Assembly: GCA_030706685.1 (NCBI GenBank)
Contig: JAUZOA010000047.1
Span: 1 to 39,211 of the forward strand
Reading direction: 5' to 3'
Length of the DNA: 39,211 bases
From: Bacteroidota bacterium
GTDB lineage: Bacteria > Bacteroidota > Bacteroidia > Chitinophagales > Chitinophagaceae
Shown: positions 39,104 to 39,211 of the stretch, piece by piece
How positions within the stretch are numbered: the first letter of the stretch is position 1
Layout: every line of letters starts with the position of its first letter
The notes under the pieces: model-generated
What the model was told of the DNA's origin: nothing
What the model saw: the letters and a program-made list of their open reading frames with translations, nothing else
Databases searched by the model: none
Program-made: the position numbers and the translations under genes

Positions 39104-39211
39104 TCACGCCATCGCCAGTATTTTCGCCGCTCCCGCATATTTTACCTGGTCGGGTTCATCGGTTCCGCTCATCACGCCAAAGCAAATACCAATAGAAAGT
39201 ATAAGACTGAA
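39104..39211 (-). CDS. C-terminal 35 codons of an unidentified gene
   Basis: On the minus strand the frame is open from the window edge to a TGA at 39106-39104. The visible end reads ...FSLILSIGICFGV, MSGTDEPDQVKYAGAAKILA, then MA. The composition is protein-like and the frame is uninterrupted, but 35 residues are too few to name a family. The rest of the gene lies beyond the window. Confidence 0.5.
   Translation of the reverse strand, partial: FSLILSIGICFGVMSGTDEPDQVKYAGAAKILAMA

Noticed and set aside
1-39211. CRISPR arrays, tRNA or rRNA genes, transposases or phage genes
   Set aside because: I looked for repeat-spacer periodicity, cloverleaf-type sequences and transposase or integrase motifs and saw none; a covariance-model search could still find small RNAs I cannot see by eye.

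Overview
The window looks like a chromosomal segment of a Bacteroidota bacterium, most likely a Chitinophagaceae-type member. This is inferred from the many lipoproteins, the TonB-dependent receptor with an N-terminal carboxypeptidase-like domain, the Bacteroidota-type putative porin, weak or absent Shine-Dalgarno sequences, and repeated matches to the Bacteroidota -7 promoter element TAnnTTTG. No rRNA, tRNA, CRISPR array, transposase or phage gene was recognised.

Left flank (1-7.6 kb): a truncated TPR lipoprotein, a small YcxB-like membrane protein, the succinyl-CoA synthetase beta subunit (sucC), an unknown lipoprotein, a trimeric-type purine nucleoside phosphorylase, and a putative porin whose signal peptide lies upstream of any ATG or GTG.

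Metal homeostasis island (7.6-30.6 kb, all + strand). Block one (7.8-22 kb) looks like copper/silver defence. It holds a secreted HMA-domain protein, a TlpA-like thioredoxin, an outer membrane protein, a short regulator joining an HMA-like N-terminus to an AraC helix-turn-helix, an HMA-MauE membrane protein, an HYC_CC_PP protein, a periplasmic protein with three heavy-metal-binding (YTCPMHP) repeats, and a DUF3347 lipoprotein. It continues with a CusA-type RND pump split into two overlapping ORFs, its outer membrane channel, two consecutive and different CusB-type adaptors that each carry a metal-binding domain, and a CPH-motif (CopB, P1B-3) ATPase with a His-rich N-terminus. Block two (22-30.6 kb) has a TonB-dependent receptor behind a perfect 9-1-9 palindrome, a small secreted protein, and a second complete RND system (CzcC/CzcB/CzcA-like). 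Its pump has the D-x5-D-x6-E membrane triad typical of divalent-cation exporters. The two blocks therefore plausibly divide Cu/Ag from Zn/Co/Cd/Ni export.

Right flank (30.7-39.2 kb, all - strand): a run reading GATase-like protein, ATP-grasp-like protein, C-terminal-CxxCH cytochrome lipoprotein, SAM methyltransferase, cupin and outer membrane protein, then an amidase-amidohydrolase pair and the last 35 codons of an unidentified gene. This flank carries two conspicuous inverted-repeat elements (34303-34400 and 35490-35596).

Most notable observations: the split cusA with an ATGA overlap, the tandem non-identical adaptors, the HMA-AraC fusion regulator, the operator-like palindrome before the TonB receptor, the non-ATG start of the porin, and the GATase/ATP-grasp pair of unknown product. 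All functional calls come from motif recognition by eye; no database search was possible.
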